A stretch of DNA of 64,000 nucleotides from Verrucolacustris sp044348085 (GCA_044348085.1 JBIKTM010000001.1:1-64000); one strand, 5' to 3'. Positions 1 to 9,420 are shown, numbered from the stretch's first letter. The notes: generated from the letters alone by a model not told the origin. Translations and numbers: made by a program.

Positions 1-248
1 ACCGTACCCGCCACGATCATGAGATCGGATTGGCGAGGGGAAAAGCGCATCACTTCCGCTCCAAATCGCGCAATATCAAAACGACTGGAAGCAGAGGCCA
101 TAAGCTCAATAGCGCAGCAGGCCAACCCCATCGGCATTGGCCAAAGTGAGTTTTTTCGCATCCAATTGACTGCAGCATCCAATGTGGTGAGGACGACATT
201 GCCCTCAACCTTTGAGTTATAGCCAATTTCGCTGGTGCTCATCGACAT
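1..248 (-). CDS. nuoB: NADH-quinone oxidoreductase subunit B (partial, 5' end of gene)
   Basis: The reverse strand translates from ATG at 248 to the left edge (82 complete codons). The reading contains LWPMPMGLACCAIELMA, then SRFDIARFGAEVMRFSPRQSD, the hallmark N-terminal part of NuoB/PSST. The paired cysteines in GLACCAIEL are two of the ligands of cluster N2 in complex I; the other two lie beyond the edge. NuoB carries electrons to the quinone site of the proton-pumping NADH dehydrogenase in the inner membrane. A second ATG lies at 242. Upstream is a divergent antiporter gene, not nuoA, so this operon appears to start with nuoB. A possible promoter (TTGCCC, 16 bases, TAGCTT) ends only 5 bases before the ATG. 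Identification is sure; the exact start less so. Confidence 0.95.
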   Translation of the reverse strand, partial: MSMSTSEIGYNSKVEGNVVLTTLDAAVNWMRKNSLWPMPMGLACCAIELMASASSRFDIARFGAEVMRFSPRQSDLMIVAGT

Positions 249-328
249 AGGTGAAGCTAGTCACGGTTTTTCACAGGGCAAGACCCGTAGGATAGGAATC
301 AGTCCCGCTTGACCCTGCTATTAACTCT

Positions 329-1645
329 ATGCATCCAAGAGGGATGCCCTTTGCTGTTCTGGACATGGGAGCCCCCCCTCCCCCTTGGATCCTCGCCCCT
401 TTTATACTTTTATTAGGGGGGATAGCCATTGGGCCCCTGCTCGCACCCAGAATCTGGCATGATAGATACCACGTATTTGCAGTCGGGTTGGCTGCTGTAG
501 TGGTCGTCTACTACCTCATTGGAAGAAGGCAGGTTGACCCCCTGATCCACGCCCTACAAGAGTACATCAGCTTTATGGCCTTGATCGGATCTCTTTATGT
601 GGTCACGGGAGGGATCCGGCTCGGAGTTTCAGGTGAGGCTACCCCAAGTCGTAACGTTGCCTTTCTGGCGTTAGGGTCAATTCTGGCAAATTTTATTGGG
701 ACCACAGGGGCAGCTATGCTCCTGATTCGTCCTTGGATTCGAATGAACAAGTACCGAGTAACCGGATTTCACATAGTTTTTTTCATCTTCATTGTCGCGA
801 ATGTAGGTGGTTGTCTAACCCCAGTTGGGGATCCCCCGCTTTTCTTGGGCTATCTTCACGGTGTCCCTTTTTTTTGGACCCTGATTCATCTTTGGCCTGA
901 CTGGTTAATCGTCGCAGGGCTGCTACTTACAGCCTTTTACATTTTTGATTTCCTAAACTTCCGCCGAGCCCCACAACCAGTTCGCCAAAAAGAGACAGCA
1001 CAAGAGACTTTTCGGATCGATGGACTTCGGAACTCCTGGTTTGTTGCAGTCATTCTGGGTGCCGTTCTTCTGAGGGGTGCTGGCGTCCCTTGGGGCATAC
1101 CCGAAATCATTATGGCCGGAGCTGCGTGGATCTCGCATCGCCTTACTAACCCCATCATTCGCCAGCAAAACGATTTTTCATTCGAGCCCCTCAAGGAGGT
1201 CGCGTGGCTTTTCTTTGGAATTTTTGCAACACTCGTGCCGATCATTCACGCTCTGACAGCCCACTCAAAGAGTTTTCTGCACCCAACCGATCTTCAACTC
1301 TATCTGCTCACGGGCTCTTTATCCGCAGTGTTGGATAATGCCCCCACCTACCTCACCTTCTTGACACTCGCCCTCACCATTCACGAGCCTCAACTGCACC
1401 TGCTCAACCCCGCCGACGTGGCTCTGTTTGCGAACCAATGCCCAAAAACATTGGCCGCGATTTCTCTAGGAGCAGTTTTCTTTGGTGCAGTGACTTACAT
1501 CGGGAATGGACCCAACCTTCTCGTAAAATCTATTGCAGACTCGGCAAAAATTAAAATGCCCACCTTTTTTGGTTATATCTTCAAGTACAGCATTCCAATT
1601 CTCATTCCCATCCTCTTCTTGGCGGGCTGGATCCTTTCCCGCTAG
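329..1645 (+). CDS. Na+/H+ antiporter-like membrane transporter (NhaD / ion-transporter type)
   Basis: This is a 438-residue polytopic membrane protein with roughly 11-12 hydrophobic segments. Two conserved helix-break stretches stand out: one near residue 128 (ANFIGTTGAAMLLIRP) followed by GGCLTPVGDPPLF, and a second near 340 (LDNAPTYLTFL) followed by YIGNGPNLLVKSI. Paired motifs of this kind mark the ion-transporter superfamily that holds NhaD-like sodium/proton antiporters and citrate/arsenite carriers. Proton/sodium exchange is the likely role; the substrate is inferred. No clear ribosome-binding site precedes 329, and the internal ATG at 344 follows AGAGGG by one base, so the start is uncertain. 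It is divergent from nuoB and runs 8 bases ahead of malQ. Confidence 0.75.
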   Translation: MHPRGMPFAVLDMGAPPPPWILAPFILLLGGIAIGPLLAPRIWHDRYHVFAVGLAAVVVVYYLIGRRQVDPLIHALQEYISFMALIGSLYVVTGGIRLGVSGEATPSRNVAFLALGSILANFIGTTGAAMLLIRPWIRMNKYRVTGFHIVFFIFIVANVGGCLTPVGDPPLFLGYLHGVPFFWTLIHLWPDWLIVAGLLLTAFYIFDFLNFRRAPQPVRQKETAQETFRIDGLRNSWFVAVILGAVLLRGAGVPWGIPEIIMAGAAWISHRLTNPIIRQQNDFSFEPLKEVAWLFFGIFATLVPIIHALTAHSKSFLHPTDLQLYLLTGSLSAVLDNAPTYLTFLTLALTIHEPQLHLLNPADVALFANQCPKTLAAISLGAVFFGAVTYIGNGPNLLVKSIADSAKIKMPTFFGYIFKYSIPILIPILFLAGWILSR

Positions 1646-1653
1646 ATTTTGCC

Positions 1654-3180
1654 ATGCCTTTTCCTCGCCAAGCCGGAATTCTTCTTCACCCCACATCCCT
1701 TCCAGGTCGTTATGGGATGGGCGAAATCGGCCCTGAAGCCCATCGCTGGTTGGCCCACCTCAACACGATGGGTCAGAAAATCTGGCAAGTCCTTCCCCTT
1801 GGACCAACAGGATTTGGGGATTCCCCCTATCAAACACTTTCGACCTTTGCAGGCAATACGATGCTCATCTCCTTCGATTCACTGCGGGATGAAGGCCTGT
1901 TGAAGGATGAGGACCTGAGGAATTTTCCCGTCTTCCCTGATAACAGGGTCGAGTACGGTCCCGTCCTTCTCGCCCGATCTGCACTTTTACATAAGGTCGC
2001 ACAATCTTTTGCTCGGCGCGCATCCACCACTTTGAAGGCTGGATGGATGCAATTCTGCGAGTCAGAAAGCGATTGGTTGGAGGAGTACACCCTTTTCTCT
2101 GCACTGAAGAAAGAGTACGGAGGAGGACCTTGGATTCTTTGGCCAGAACCCCTCCGAAACAGAGAATCTTCAGCACTTAATGCAGCAAGAAAGAAACACT
2201 CCACGGAAATCAAGCACTCAAAGATCCTTCAGTTTCTCTTTTTTCATCAATGGAAATCCCTTCGGCAAGAGGCTAGCCGACGAGGAATCTCCATCGTTGG
2301 TGATATTCCAATCTTTGTCGCACATGACAGTGCGGATGTCTGGTGCCGACCTGACCTTTTCTTCATGGAAAAAGATGGCCATCCCTCCGTGATAGCAGGC
2401 GTCCCCCCCGATTACTTCAGTCAAACGGGACAACGTTGGGGAAACCCTCTCTACCGATGGGAGATTCACGAAAAAGAGTCTTTTGCTTGGTGGATAGCCC
2501 GCTTGAAAAGCTCACTCAAACTGTACGATATTGTGCGAATCGATCATTTCAGAGGCTTTGAAGCGAACTGGGAGATTCCGGCCCATGAGAAGACCGCCAT
2601 CCGAGGCCGCTGGATGCCAGGGCCCGGCCGAAAACTTTTCGATGCCGCACGGAGCGCGCTGGGAGACCTCCCCATTTTGGCCGAGGACTTGGGGGTCATC
2701 ACCAAAGAAGTCGATGAACTCCGTGATTCTCTCGGTTTCCCAGGGATGAGGATTCTCCAATTTGCCTTTGGGGATGACCCCAAAGCCGAGTCATTCCGAC
2801 CGGAAAGTTATCCAGCAAACTGCGCAGTATATACTGGGACACACGATAACGACACGACCGTCGGATGGTATCGGAGTGAACCCGGAAAAGACTCCACTCG
2901 TAACGCGGAACAGATTGCAAAAGAGAATCACAACGCCCGAACTTACCTATCTTCGGACGGATCCAAGATACACTGGGATATGATCTCCTTGGCACTGCGC
3001 TCCCCTGCAAATACGGCTGTCTATCCGCTACAGGATGTCTTGGGTCTAGGCTCGGAAGCCCGCATGAATGTTCCCGGACGAGAGGAGGGAAACTGGTCCT
3101 GGAGATTCCGATGGGAACAACTCACTCCAGAGATTGAGCAACGCCTTCACCGACTGACCCAAGAAGCCAATCGCAGCTGA
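1654..3180 (+). CDS. malQ: 4-alpha-glucanotransferase (amylomaltase)
   Basis: A 508-residue GH77 enzyme, the usual bacterial length. It disproportionates alpha-1,4-glucans by moving maltosyl or longer units between chains in cytoplasmic glycogen/maltodextrin metabolism. The N-terminus carries RQAGILLHPTSLPGRYGMGE, typical of the family. The catalytic residues are visible: nucleophile Asp297 in VRIDHFRG, acid/base Glu344 in ILAEDLG and stabiliser Asp398 in GTHDND. It begins 8 bases after the antiporter stop with no good ribosome-binding site, so it may depend on read-through from that gene. The two share no evident pathway. It converges with the next gene, leaving 3 bases between stops. Confidence 0.96.
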   Translation: MPFPRQAGILLHPTSLPGRYGMGEIGPEAHRWLAHLNTMGQKIWQVLPLGPTGFGDSPYQTLSTFAGNTMLISFDSLRDEGLLKDEDLRNFPVFPDNRVEYGPVLLARSALLHKVAQSFARRASTTLKAGWMQFCESESDWLEEYTLFSALKKEYGGGPWILWPEPLRNRESSALNAARKKHSTEIKHSKILQFLFFHQWKSLRQEASRRGISIVGDIPIFVAHDSADVWCRPDLFFMEKDGHPSVIAGVPPDYFSQTGQRWGNPLYRWEIHEKESFAWWIARLKSSLKLYDIVRIDHFRGFEANWEIPAHEKTAIRGRWMPGPGRKLFDAARSALGDLPILAEDLGVITKEVDELRDSLGFPGMRILQFAFGDDPKAESFRPESYPANCAVYTGTHDNDTTVGWYRSEPGKDSTRNAEQIAKENHNARTYLSSDGSKIHWDMISLALRSPANTAVYPLQDVLGLGSEARMNVPGREEGNWSWRFRWEQLTPEIEQRLHRLTQEANRS

Positions 3181-3183
3181 TTT

Positions 3184-4692
3184 TTACTTTATCCAACTCG
3201 AATCTTGAATCACAAATTGGAGTTTGCCTTTAAACAGCCCTAGTTGACCCACTATTTTAACTTGGCTTCCCTTCGCCATAGAACGGATGGCGTCCTTTAG
3301 GTTCTTGTCAAAGGAGTGAAGCGAGTAAGGTTTGCCCTCCACATCGATTTCTAAAGGTCGAATTTTCGACAGAGTTCCCTCCACAACGAAGAATTCTCCC
3401 ATCGCCTTAGCCAACTCTTCTGGTGTTGCATTTTTGAGAACAGAGGCATTTCGAAGTTTGGAGCGATCGATCTTATCAAAACCCACTTTTACTGCCTCTT
3501 TTTGAGGGAGAGAGCTTTGGGGTAAAACTTTCCCGCTTGATGAATCTCCGCTTTCCACCCGAAACGTTGCAATCACAGGAAAATGATCACTCGCGCCCCA
3601 ACCCGGGCCATAATTCGTCCATCGCCAAGGCAACCCCAAGGGTTCACGAGAGTTCACGCCAGGAACACGAACCTGATGAAAACTACCAGGAACATAATCC
3701 ACACCCCTCCCGTCCCCTAAACCACGAGTCACAAGAATCTGAATTAAAGTTCCCCACTCCCCGTTGTACTCGTCCGAGAATCTTTGATCGGGAGGCACAT
3801 CGAACCAAAGATTATACAAATCAGGCTTCCCCTCACCCTTGAACATGGCGGTGTCTCCCTGGGAACCCAAAACATCCTGAATCGCTGTCTTGGTCATAAA
3901 GGAGTACCTCTGGCCTTGGTTGTATTGAGTATTGAAGTCCCCCCCAATGATTACATCCGACTTGGGATCCTCCTGAAGGATCTGATCGAGTCGATCTCGC
4001 ACGGTTTTCGCATTTCCAAGCCGGGTGTTCTCCATCGCTGGGTTGCCCGCCCCACTTTTCCAATGGTTCCCCATGACGGTGAATGTTGAATCTCCGACCT
4101 GAAGTTTGGCATCAAGAATTCCTCGTGCAGAGGGCGTTTCCCATGTCTTTTGGGAAACAATCGGAAAACGGCTTAGCAGCCCTATGGTAATCGCATCTTG
4201 GTGCTTTTGTGCGTCACCAGGTACGTCGCCGACTATGATTGTATATCCCTTCAACCCCTCGTCCTCGAGTGCCTTCAGCAACCAAATCTCGGCAGGCAGC
4301 CCCCTCAACTCATCATTCAGATCGGACGAGAGCATCTTTTCGTAAGTCGTCTCCGAATATTTTTTTAGGAATTCCGGAATATCTTTCACTGTGGATTCGG
4401 GGGTATGATCCACCTCCAGCTCGTTCAGAATCACCACATCAGGACCAACGCCATTTCCAATGCTCTTCATTACAGTTGCAATGGTCTTAAGTTTTTTTGC
4501 CATTTTGGCCGGCCCGTAACTGTTGGGGTCGTCTGGCGCCTCAACATAATCATCATATGGAGCTACTCGATCCACATCGGCAAGATTTTCTACGTTATAT
4601 GCCATCACAGTAAATTCCTTGGGTGCCTCTGCTCGCAAACTTGTGACCCAAAAAAAACCGACCGCGAAGCAGAACAAAAATATATGACTCAT
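3184..4692 (-). CDS. Secreted endonuclease/exonuclease/phosphatase-family protein with C-terminal extension
   Basis: A 502-residue protein with an N-terminal signal peptide (hydrophobic residues 3-19, cleavage near LRAEA). The EEP fold (DNase I / phosphodiesterase superfamily) spans about residues 28-375. Its motifs are MAYNVENL, ILNELEVDH (metal-binding Glu), MGNHWKSG (His), GGDFNTQ (Asp/Asn) and GASDHFPVIATF (terminal Asp-His). About 110 residues follow that alternate strands with charged turns (FFVVEGTLSKIRPLEIDV, SQVKIVGQLGLFKGKLQF), suggesting an OB-fold-like nucleic-acid or ligand-binding domain; that is inference. It probably acts outside the cytoplasm on nucleic acid or a phosphodiester. 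Substrate is unknown. It is transcribed alone, divergent from the WG-repeat gene. Confidence 0.85.
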   Translation of the reverse strand: MSHIFLFCFAVGFFWVTSLRAEAPKEFTVMAYNVENLADVDRVAPYDDYVEAPDDPNSYGPAKMAKKLKTIATVMKSIGNGVGPDVVILNELEVDHTPESTVKDIPEFLKKYSETTYEKMLSSDLNDELRGLPAEIWLLKALEDEGLKGYTIIVGDVPGDAQKHQDAITIGLLSRFPIVSQKTWETPSARGILDAKLQVGDSTFTVMGNHWKSGAGNPAMENTRLGNAKTVRDRLDQILQEDPKSDVIIGGDFNTQYNQGQRYSFMTKTAIQDVLGSQGDTAMFKGEGKPDLYNLWFDVPPDQRFSDEYNGEWGTLIQILVTRGLGDGRGVDYVPGSFHQVRVPGVNSREPLGLPWRWTNYGPGWGASDHFPVIATFRVESGDSSSGKVLPQSSLPQKEAVKVGFDKIDRSKLRNASVLKNATPEELAKAMGEFFVVEGTLSKIRPLEIDVEGKPYSLHSFDKNLKDAIRSMAKGSQVKIVGQLGLFKGKLQFVIQDSSWIK

Positions 4693-4744
4693 AAACGATT
4701 ACCCTACTTCCTTTTATAAAAATTCACACTCTATCTTGAGCAAC

Positions 4745-4772
4745 TTGACGCGTACTTGGATATCGTTAAAAT
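4745..4772 (+). promoter_or_regulatory. Sigma70-type promoter of the WG-repeat/lptE operon
   Basis: TTGACG at 4745-4750, a 16-base spacer, then TAAAAT at 4767-4772. The match is good. The predicted transcription start falls 2-4 bases before the GTG used as start codon at 4782, so the message would be almost leaderless. Confidence 0.6.
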
Positions 4773-4781
4773 ATTGAAGCT

Positions 4782-6905
4782 GTGAGACTTAGAAATATTA
4801 CAACCCGTTGCCTATCAATCTCATCGGTAAGCCTATTTCTCGTTTTGCCTAGCACTTCTCTTCCACAGGCCGATACTGGGGTAGATCTACTTCCAAAAAA
4901 AACGTGGTGGAGATATGGCTACGTAGACCGAACAGGAAAATTCGTCCTCGAACCGCAGTACGAGCAAGCCCTCCCCTTCTCGGACTTCCTTGCCGGAGTC
5001 AAAAAAGATGGCAAGTGGGGTTACATAAACGGTGAAGGAAAGTTTGTCATCGAACCCCGTTTTGAAAATGCTTTCCTGTTCAGCGACGGAGCCGCAGCAG
5101 TTCAGGAGAACGGCAAATGGGGATTTATTAATCGAGCAGGGAAATTTCTCGTTGAACCAAAATACGAAAGTGCAGGAATTTTTCGCCAAGGCCTTGCGGC
5201 TGTCCAATGGGAGGGAAAGTGGGGGTTTATCAGTAAAGACGGGGAAATGGTGGTACCTCCCAAATTTGATCAAGTTTACTTTTTCTCAGAAGATCGCGCT
5301 GGCGCCCAAGTCAACGGCCTTTGGGGTTATGTCGACCGCACAGGTGCCTTCACGGTTCCTCCAAAATACGCCGAAGCACTGCCTTTCTCCCAGGGCCTTG
5401 CTGCGGTCAACATCGGAGGAAAACGCGAGGATAATGAATTTACAGGAGGCGTCTGGAACTTCGTCGATCCACAAGGAAAAGTCATCATCGATGAAGTCAT
5501 GATTTCAGCTGCCCTGCCCCAAAAAGGCGCTCCGTCAAGAGTTGGAACGGATGGGCGACAAGACACCACGGCAAAGATCGAGGCGGTCGAAAATGGATTT
5601 CGCGACGGGAAAGCTCGTGTTCGAATTGGTTCACGTCTTCTCAACGGAGATTCCCAGGGGCCTTCATGGGGCTACGTCGATCTCAAGGGCAATTGGCTCG
5701 CGGAGGGAAATACGAAAATTCCCCTCAATTTCACCAATTATACCCCAGGGGAAGGTTTTACATTTGAGTCAGACATCTTGGGCAATCGAGGTACGGCCAG
5801 TGACATTCTTCAGACGGCAAAGAATGCGGAAACCATTGGGAAAGCCTACGAGCAGGTCGAGCAGATCGAGCGAGATGCAGACGAGGATTTTGCCTCCGCG
5901 GATCGGATGGCAGAGCTCGGTGATCAAGAAGCAGCTCAAGCCTCACGCCAATTAGGCAAAGAAAAACAGCAGGAAGCGAAACGACTTCGGGATGAGACTG
6001 ACAGGCGCGGGGGTGAGGCAAACGCCAATTCGATCAAATATTTCGATCAAGCTCTTAAGATCTATCAAGACTTCGTTAAAGAGAACCCAGACGATCTACG
6101 ACGTGCTGAAGCACAATACAAAGTCGGCGAAATGTATGAACACCTGACAAAATATTGGGACGCCTACAAAGCCTACAAAAAGATGGTCGAAGAAACGGCT
6201 TCGAACCAGTACTGGGATCTCGCGATTGAGCGAATGTTTGCCATCGGAAACGTTTACTTGGCAGGACAACACCAAATGATGTGGAAAATTCCCATGCCAG
6301 CCGACATGAATAAAGTGGTGGAAATCTACCAGACGATTATTAAGGCTGCCCCCTTCGGTTCTTATGCACCTCTCGCAACGTTTCACTGCGGTCTTGCTAG
6401 GGAAAAACAGAAAAAGTGGCCCGAAGCCGTCAAATATTACGAAGAGATTTTGGACAAGTACCCAAAAAACGACCTGATCGATGACGCCCAGTACCAGATC
6501 GGATATGTCTGGTCCAAAGCAGCTCGGCAACCCGAGTACGATCAAACCGCCGCTCAAAAAGGGATTGAGGCTTTTCAAGATTACTTGGCCCGTTTTAAGC
6601 GCAGCGACAAAACGGAGCAGGCCACGGAGAATATTGCCATGCTCCAACAGCGCCTGAGCGGCGGCTCACTCTCCGTTGCCAAATTCTATGACAAGGCTGG
6701 CAACTATCCGGCCGCCCTTGTTTACTATAATGAGGTCCTCACGCAAACCCCAGATTCTCCCGCAGGCCAAGAAGCCCGCCAAAGAAAGCGTGTTTTAGAA
6801 GATCTGATCTCCGAGACAAAGCAACAGACCAAAACACCGGACAAATCTAAGATCAGTTTTAGATCGAATCCCCAGGCCCAACCCCGTAACGTACCTAATC
6901 CATGA
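4782..6905 (+). CDS. Exported WG-repeat and TPR protein
   Basis: A 707-residue protein starting at GTG, preceded by GAAG. Residues 1-30 form a signal peptide. From about residue 43 to 215 come five tandem WG repeats (pattern GKWGYIN..G.FVIEP.F..A..F..G.AAV), a beta-rich repeat, plus a degenerate unit near 290 (SWGYVDLKGNW). Residues 340-405 are charged and helical. From about 410 to the C-terminus are TPR-like units resembling the BamD/CpoB type (YFDQALKIYQDFVKENPDDL, YYEEILDKYPKNDLIDDAQYQIG). The layout suggests a periplasmic scaffold. It overlaps the LptE-like gene by 4 bases (ATGA), which implies coupled translation and a joint envelope role. The molecular function is not known. Confidence 0.85.
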   Translation: MRLRNITTRCLSISSVSLFLVLPSTSLPQADTGVDLLPKKTWWRYGYVDRTGKFVLEPQYEQALPFSDFLAGVKKDGKWGYINGEGKFVIEPRFENAFLFSDGAAAVQENGKWGFINRAGKFLVEPKYESAGIFRQGLAAVQWEGKWGFISKDGEMVVPPKFDQVYFFSEDRAGAQVNGLWGYVDRTGAFTVPPKYAEALPFSQGLAAVNIGGKREDNEFTGGVWNFVDPQGKVIIDEVMISAALPQKGAPSRVGTDGRQDTTAKIEAVENGFRDGKARVRIGSRLLNGDSQGPSWGYVDLKGNWLAEGNTKIPLNFTNYTPGEGFTFESDILGNRGTASDILQTAKNAETIGKAYEQVEQIERDADEDFASADRMAELGDQEAAQASRQLGKEKQQEAKRLRDETDRRGGEANANSIKYFDQALKIYQDFVKENPDDLRRAEAQYKVGEMYEHLTKYWDAYKAYKKMVEETASNQYWDLAIERMFAIGNVYLAGQHQMMWKIPMPADMNKVVEIYQTIIKAAPFGSYAPLATFHCGLAREKQKKWPEAVKYYEEILDKYPKNDLIDDAQYQIGYVWSKAARQPEYDQTAAQKGIEAFQDYLARFKRSDKTEQATENIAMLQQRLSGGSLSVAKFYDKAGNYPAALVYYNEVLTQTPDSPAGQEARQRKRVLEDLISETKQQTKTPDKSKISFRSNPQAQPRNVPNP

Positions 6906-7414
6906 ATTGGCCTCTCCTGCTCCTCCTTCCCCTCTGCATTTGCTCCTGTGCCAACTATCAGATGGGTAGTACCCCGAAAAAAGAGAACCTAAAAGATGTC
7001 CGAGTCATCTACGTACCAACGGCTCAAAACGAAACAGATGAGACAGATCTTCCCGGCATCATGACCAATGCGATTTTACAAGAATTGGATCGGGACGGAA
7101 CCTATCGTCACGCACGGAAGGACGAGAGCGATGCGATCTTGGAGGTGACCATCAAGAAGGTGGCGCGCTCCCCTATCCGTCAATCCACTGAGCAGTTCTT
7201 AACCACCCTTCAGTTCCAACTCCTCGTCACCGTTCAGTACCGATTGTACAATATGAAGGACAAAAAAGACGCGTTTCCAAATTCAACGGTCATAGGCACC
7301 ACAACCTTTTTCGTCCAAGGAGACCAAACAGAGTCTCAACGCCAAGCTTACCCTTTGGCTGCTGTCAATGCAGCTCAGTCGATAGTCAGCTCACTAGCCA
7401 ACAGTGGTTGGTAG
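6902..7414 (+). CDS. LptE-like outer-membrane lipoprotein
   Basis: A 170-residue lipoprotein. The signal ends in a lipobox, LCICSC, so Cys16 is the predicted lipidation site. The mature part begins ANYQMGS and has the LptE-family pattern: V.VIYVPTAQNET, an early helix (LPGIMTNAILQELDRDGTYR), a DAILEVTI strand and a C-terminal helix (AYPLAAVNAAQSIVSSLA). In Gram-negative bacteria LptE plugs the LptD translocon for lipopolysaccharide. Sequence identity in this family is low, so the assignment rests on pattern and lipobox. Start overlaps the upstream stop (ATGA). Confidence 0.7.
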   Translation: MNWPLLLLLPLCICSCANYQMGSTPKKENLKDVRVIYVPTAQNETDETDLPGIMTNAILQELDRDGTYRHARKDESDAILEVTIKKVARSPIRQSTEQFLTTLQFQLLVTVQYRLYNMKDKKDAFPNSTVIGTTTFFVQGDQTESQRQAYPLAAVNAAQSIVSSLANSGW

Positions 7415-7436
7415 TTCGCCTTTTTTCTTGCGTATT

Positions 7437-8246
7437 TCACGGGCCAAAACTCGCCCGAACATCACGCAGAATTGCATCCGCCGAATCCATACGAATGAAT
7501 CCAAGTCTTGGATATTCCATATCTAGAATAACGTAACAGGTAATACTGATCGTTAAGATGAAGAGCAGAGGGTGAAGCCGATTCTTTTTCTCAAGTCCTG
7601 CAAATTGATATCCAACCAAAAGAGACGTGATGAGCGATAAAGCCATTAGCATTCCGAAAATCACCATTGGGGTGTGAAATTGCATCGCAGAGGTTCGACT
7701 TGTGGTGATATCGATCATTTCGTTCAGGGCCGGAATTAACTGCATACCCGCGAGAGTGTTGGGAGATTTGGCCACCCCTTCCAAGGCTCCCTTCCAGATC
7801 TGAGATTGAAGCCCTTGGCTTCGCTCGCACTCCTTAAGTACCGCGTTCATATTAGGAATCAGTTCATAGGTTCGAATTCGTGAATCCACATATTTTTTGA
7901 AATAACCCTGCAGCAGATCACGATCAGACGGCTGAAGTAGATCCAGACGAAGATAGGCAGTTCCGATTGCGTTGGCCTCTTGCACAATCAGTGCTCGCCT
8001 CCCCTCAAATCGGGTTAGTGCTGAGGAAAAGGTAAAAGCCACCAAAAGACCAAAGAGGGCAAAGATAGGGCCATCCACAACGCCGAATGTATCCTTTAGT
8101 TTGCCTGCACTGCGTCCCAAATGCTTTCGACCAATCCACTCCCCCAACTCCAAAAGCAGATACATCCCAACCCCCAAGATCAGGATCACTGGGATCGAAT
8201 AGGCGAAAATCGCCATGGGAACTTGATTGAAAACTGTTAGAGCCAT
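7437..8246 (-). CDS. DUF4239-type membrane protein
   Basis: A 269-residue inner-membrane protein with four predicted membrane segments, two N-terminal (about residues 12-34 and 58-76) and two C-terminal (about 190-215 and 225-245). A soluble helical stretch of about 110 residues lies between. The run EANAIGTAYLRLDLLQPSDRD is characteristic of the bestrophin-like DUF4239 family. Proteins of this family have no established function; a channel-like role has been suggested from fold resemblance only. It is monocistronic and converges with the lptE-like gene 22 bases away. No clear ribosome-binding site precedes 8246; a second ATG lies 10 codons in. Confidence 0.75.
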   Translation of the reverse strand: MALTVFNQVPMAIFAYSIPVILILGVGMYLLLELGEWIGRKHLGRSAGKLKDTFGVVDGPIFALFGLLVAFTFSSALTRFEGRRALIVQEANAIGTAYLRLDLLQPSDRDLLQGYFKKYVDSRIRTYELIPNMNAVLKECERSQGLQSQIWKGALEGVAKSPNTLAGMQLIPALNEMIDITTSRTSAMQFHTPMVIFGMLMALSLITSLLVGYQFAGLEKKNRLHPLLFILTISITCYVILDMEYPRLGFIRMDSADAILRDVRASFGP

Positions 8247-8316
8247 TGAGGGGAATGTTTATCCATAAGGACAATAGGAAACATTCAGCAAACTAAAGCT
8301 CGAGTCAAACTCTTGC

Positions 8317-9420
8317 CTACCAGTTCTCCACCGGCCCTTGCGGAACAGGAATCTCCGATCTCTCCATAGGTGTATCCCCTAAAAAAACGGCCTCCAGTTT
8401 AGTGGGCGCGAACTTTTCCAGCAAAACCCCTTGTTCATTCAGGAACTGCTTCCGCCACTCACGATACTCACGTAACGCTTTCTCATAATCCATACGGCTT
8501 GAGATTCTCACAGCAGCTTTTTTAAACTCACTCGAGGGACCGAATCTCTTTGCATACCAAGGAATCACTTTTCGAAAAAGAACACACCCCCTCTCCTCCC
8601 CAAAGAATTCGATGTTACGCTCCAGATGCAGGCTCATCACCCTTACCCGCTCTTCAAAATCAGGTTCAGGCATTAACTCCCCCGTCTGCAAGTAGTGGGC
8701 TGTCGCACGGAAGATCCACGGATTATAAAAGGCACCTCTTCCCACGCTGACTCCGGCGCAACCTGTTTCACTCATCATTCGCTTCGCCCCCTCCGGAGTC
8801 GTCACATCCCCATTTCCAATCACAGGCAACTTCACAGAAGCAACGACAGACGCGATTCCATGTAAACTCACTCGCCCAGAGAAGCCCTGCTGACGGGTCC
8901 TGCCATGCACAAATAGAGCCGCAACACCCGCTTCCTCAAGCGCACGTGCCAAATCGGGCGCAGTCAGATTTTTTTCATCCCAACCCAATCTCATCTTTGC
9001 CGTAACAGGAATTTTTACCGCACTGACCATTCCGCGCACCAGCTCAGCTGTCTTTGTTAATTCTGTCATCATGGCGGAACCGCCACCCACCTTGCACACC
9101 TTCTTCACTGGACATCCCATGTTGATATCCACTGCATTCGCACCCAAATCCTCACACTTTTTAGCTGCATCACGCATCTCCGTTGCCACCGCACCAAACA
9201 GCTGGATTGCCCAGGGACGATCATCAGGCGATGTCGCCACCAGTTCCAACGCTCGCCGATTATTTTCAAGCAGCGATCTAGCATTCACAAGATCGGTTGT
9301 CGCCATTCCGCACCCTTTCAACTCTCGTACAACTCGGCGAAAAGGCAAGTTTGTGTATCCTGCCAAAGGTGAAAGACACAAGGGTGTGACCAACTTCAAA
9401 GATCCGATTTGCAGACTCAT
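8317..9420 (-). CDS. dus: tRNA-dihydrouridine synthase
   Basis: The start is placed at ATG 9420, which overlaps the upstream SDR stop (ATGA) and has AGAGGGTGGC before it; 367 residues. The FMN-binding TIM barrel opens with PLCLSPLAGYTNLPFRR. The proton-donor cysteine is Cys103 in DINMGCPVKKV. HGRTRQQGFSG and IGNGDVTTPE supply FMN phosphate binding, and the helical tRNA-binding domain is at the C-terminus. The enzyme reduces specific uridines of tRNA to dihydrouridine with NADPH. It looks nearest to DusB; the subfamily is not certain. Confidence 0.93.
   Translation of the reverse strand: MSLQIGSLKLVTPLCLSPLAGYTNLPFRRVVRELKGCGMATTDLVNARSLLENNRRALELVATSPDDRPWAIQLFGAVATEMRDAAKKCEDLGANAVDINMGCPVKKVCKVGGGSAMMTELTKTAELVRGMVSAVKIPVTAKMRLGWDEKNLTAPDLARALEEAGVAALFVHGRTRQQGFSGRVSLHGIASVVASVKLPVIGNGDVTTPEGAKRMMSETGCAGVSVGRGAFYNPWIFRATAHYLQTGELMPEPDFEERVRVMSLHLERNIEFFGEERGCVLFRKVIPWYAKRFGPSSEFKKAAVRISSRMDYEKALREYREWRKQFLNEQGVLLEKFAPTKLEAVFLGDTPMERSEIPVPQGPVENW

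Noticed and set aside
1653..1903. Several open frames opposite or overlapping malQ and other genes
   Set aside because: They are shadows of well-supported genes, with no family similarity or ribosome-binding sites.
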